Assembly (NCBI RefSeq): GCF_001577365.1
Contig: NZ_CP014513.1
Span: forward strand, 2,046,001 to 2,110,000
Direction: 5' to 3'
Length of the DNA stretch: 64,000 bases
Source of the DNA: Frondihabitans sp. PAMC 28766
GTDB taxonomy: Bacteria; Actinomycetota; Actinomycetes; Actinomycetales; Microbacteriaceae
Position 1 is the stretch's first letter, and each line of letters opens with the position of its first letter. A model generated the notes under the pieces. It did no database searches. It was not told the DNA's origin and was given only the letters and a program-made list of their open reading frames with translations. The position numbers and the translations under genes were made by a program. Below, piece by piece: positions 63,047-64,000 of this stretch.

Positions 63047-64000
63047 ATGACGATGACCGACGCCGCGACCACCGCCCGGCTGAGCCCCGCCCTCGTCGCG
63101 AAGCTCGAGCGGTCGCAGGCCGCCGCCCGCGTGCTGGCGACCGCCACCGCCGCCGTCAAGAACAGCGCGCTCCAGGCGATCGCCGACGCCGTGCGCACCC
63201 ACGCCGGGCGCATCGTCGAGGCGAACTCCCTCGATCTCGAGGCCGGCCGGGCGAACGGTCTGTCGACGGGCCTGCAGGATCGCCTGCGCCTCGACACCGC
63301 GCGCCTCGAGGGCCTCGCCGTCGCCACCGAGCTCATCGTGGGGCTCGTCGACCCGGTGGGCGAAGCGCTCCGCGGTCGCATCCTGCCCAACGGTCTGCAG
63401 CTGACGCAGGTGCGCGTGCCGTTCGGCGTCGTCGGCGCCATCTACGAGGCCCGCCCCAATGTCACCGTCGACATCGCGGCCCTCGCGCTCAAGAGCGGCA
63501 ACGTGGCCGTCCTCCGCGGTGGCTCTGCGGCTGAGAACACCAATCGCGTGCTCGTCGAGGTGCTGCAGGATGCCATCGCGAGCGTCGGCCTCCCGCGCGA
63601 AGCCGTACAGACGATCGACGAGTTCGGCAGGCAGGGCGCGACCGAGCTGATGCGGGCGCGCGGCTACGTCGACGTGCTCATCCCGCGCGGCAGTGCGCAG
63701 CTCATCGACGCCGTCGTCGCCGAGTCGAAGGTGCCCGTCATCGAGACCGGCGCCGGGGTCGTGCACGTCTTCCTCGACGAGTCGGCCGACGAGAAGTGGG
63801 CCGTCGACATCGTCACCAACGCGAAGGTGCAGCGCCCGAGCGTGTGCAACGCCCTCGAGACGCTGCTGGTGCATCGCGACTCCGCCCATCGGCTTTTGCC
63901 GCCTGTCCTGTCGGCATTGCGCGAGGCCGGCGTCACGATCCACGGCGACGACCGCACTCGGGCCCTCTTCGCCGATTCGGTGCCGGTGACCGACGACGAC
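63047..64000 (+). CDS. proA: Gamma-glutamyl phosphate reductase (3' partial)
   Basis: The frame runs from the ATG at 63047 to the window end, 318 residues of an expected 420 or so. Family segments: LRGRILPNGLQLTQVRVPFGVVGAIYEARPNVTVD, KSGNVAVLRGGSAAENTNRVL, and the catalytic Cys267 in QRPSVCNALETLLVH. It reduces glutamyl 5-phosphate to the semialdehyde, the step after proB. It is separated from proB by 292 bp of repeats and has its own probable leaderless promoter. The C-terminus is outside the window. Confidence 0.96.
   Translation, partial: MTMTDAATTARLSPALVAKLERSQAAARVLATATAAVKNSALQAIADAVRTHAGRIVEANSLDLEAGRANGLSTGLQDRLRLDTARLEGLAVATELIVGLVDPVGEALRGRILPNGLQLTQVRVPFGVVGAIYEARPNVTVDIAALALKSGNVAVLRGGSAAENTNRVLVEVLQDAIASVGLPREAVQTIDEFGRQGATELMRARGYVDVLIPRGSAQLIDAVVAESKVPVIETGAGVVHVFLDESADEKWAVDIVTNAKVQRPSVCNALETLLVHRDSAHRLLPPVLSALREAGVTIHGDDRTRALFADSVPVTDDD

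Overview
The window is high-GC DNA with actinobacterial gene style: GTG and TTG starts, 4-base ATGA/GTGA overlaps, a translational-type ileS T-box and an LAxTG sortase signal. Gene content and order (valS; ileS-folC-DUF4233-ndk; dsbA/VKOR; RNase E/G; rplU-rpmA-obgE-proB-proA) fit a Microbacteriaceae member (Micrococcales). I cannot name the genus.

Layout. 1-4.5 kb: a secreted trio on the + strand, namely a fibronectin-III protein (5' end outside the window), an AA10 lytic polysaccharide monooxygenase and an M60/enhancin-like metallopeptidase. 4.6-8.5 kb: M3 dipeptidase, divergent from an ArsR-type regulator with a coupled 58-residue protein and a methyltransferase. 8.6-14.7 kb: valS (frameshifted) with a small coupled gene, a GNAT, a TetX-like flavoprotein divergent from its TetR, and a histidine phosphatase. 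14.7-24.9 kb: MgtC-like and SulP-like membrane proteins, HxlR/aldo-keto reductase pair, HAD phosphatase, a decapitated epimerase, ArsR/MFS pair, SRPBCC and LysM proteins. 25-39.2 kb: two oligopeptide-type ABC operons on the - strand, each with a double-ATPase subunit, separated by a convergent ProP-like MFS gene. The second operon faces a TetR gene across a palindromic operator. 39.3-45.4 kb: TetR, an LAFTG surface protein, a CDF metal transporter and a secreted repeat protein. 45.4-64 kb: housekeeping block of translation, folate, nucleotide, disulfide-bond, RNA-decay, ribosome and proline genes.

Three features stand out. First, AA10 LPMO and M60 peptidase side by side recall the fusolin/enhancin pair with which insect viruses attack chitin and mucin of the peritrophic matrix. 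Second, intergenic spaces carry several families of imperfect palindromes: a 61-bp element, one copy of which is read in frame inside an ABC ATPase; a 66-bp family with three copies in a 91-bp tandem array; and two 76-bp elements with 22-bp terminal inverted repeats. Third, the 9-mer GCAGGATCC is strongly over-represented and forces rare codons in several reading frames.

Five genes carry single-base frameshifts in short G/C runs, including essential valS. This suggests residual homopolymer errors in the assembly rather than five real mutations. No rRNA, tRNA, CRISPR, prophage or transposase gene was seen.
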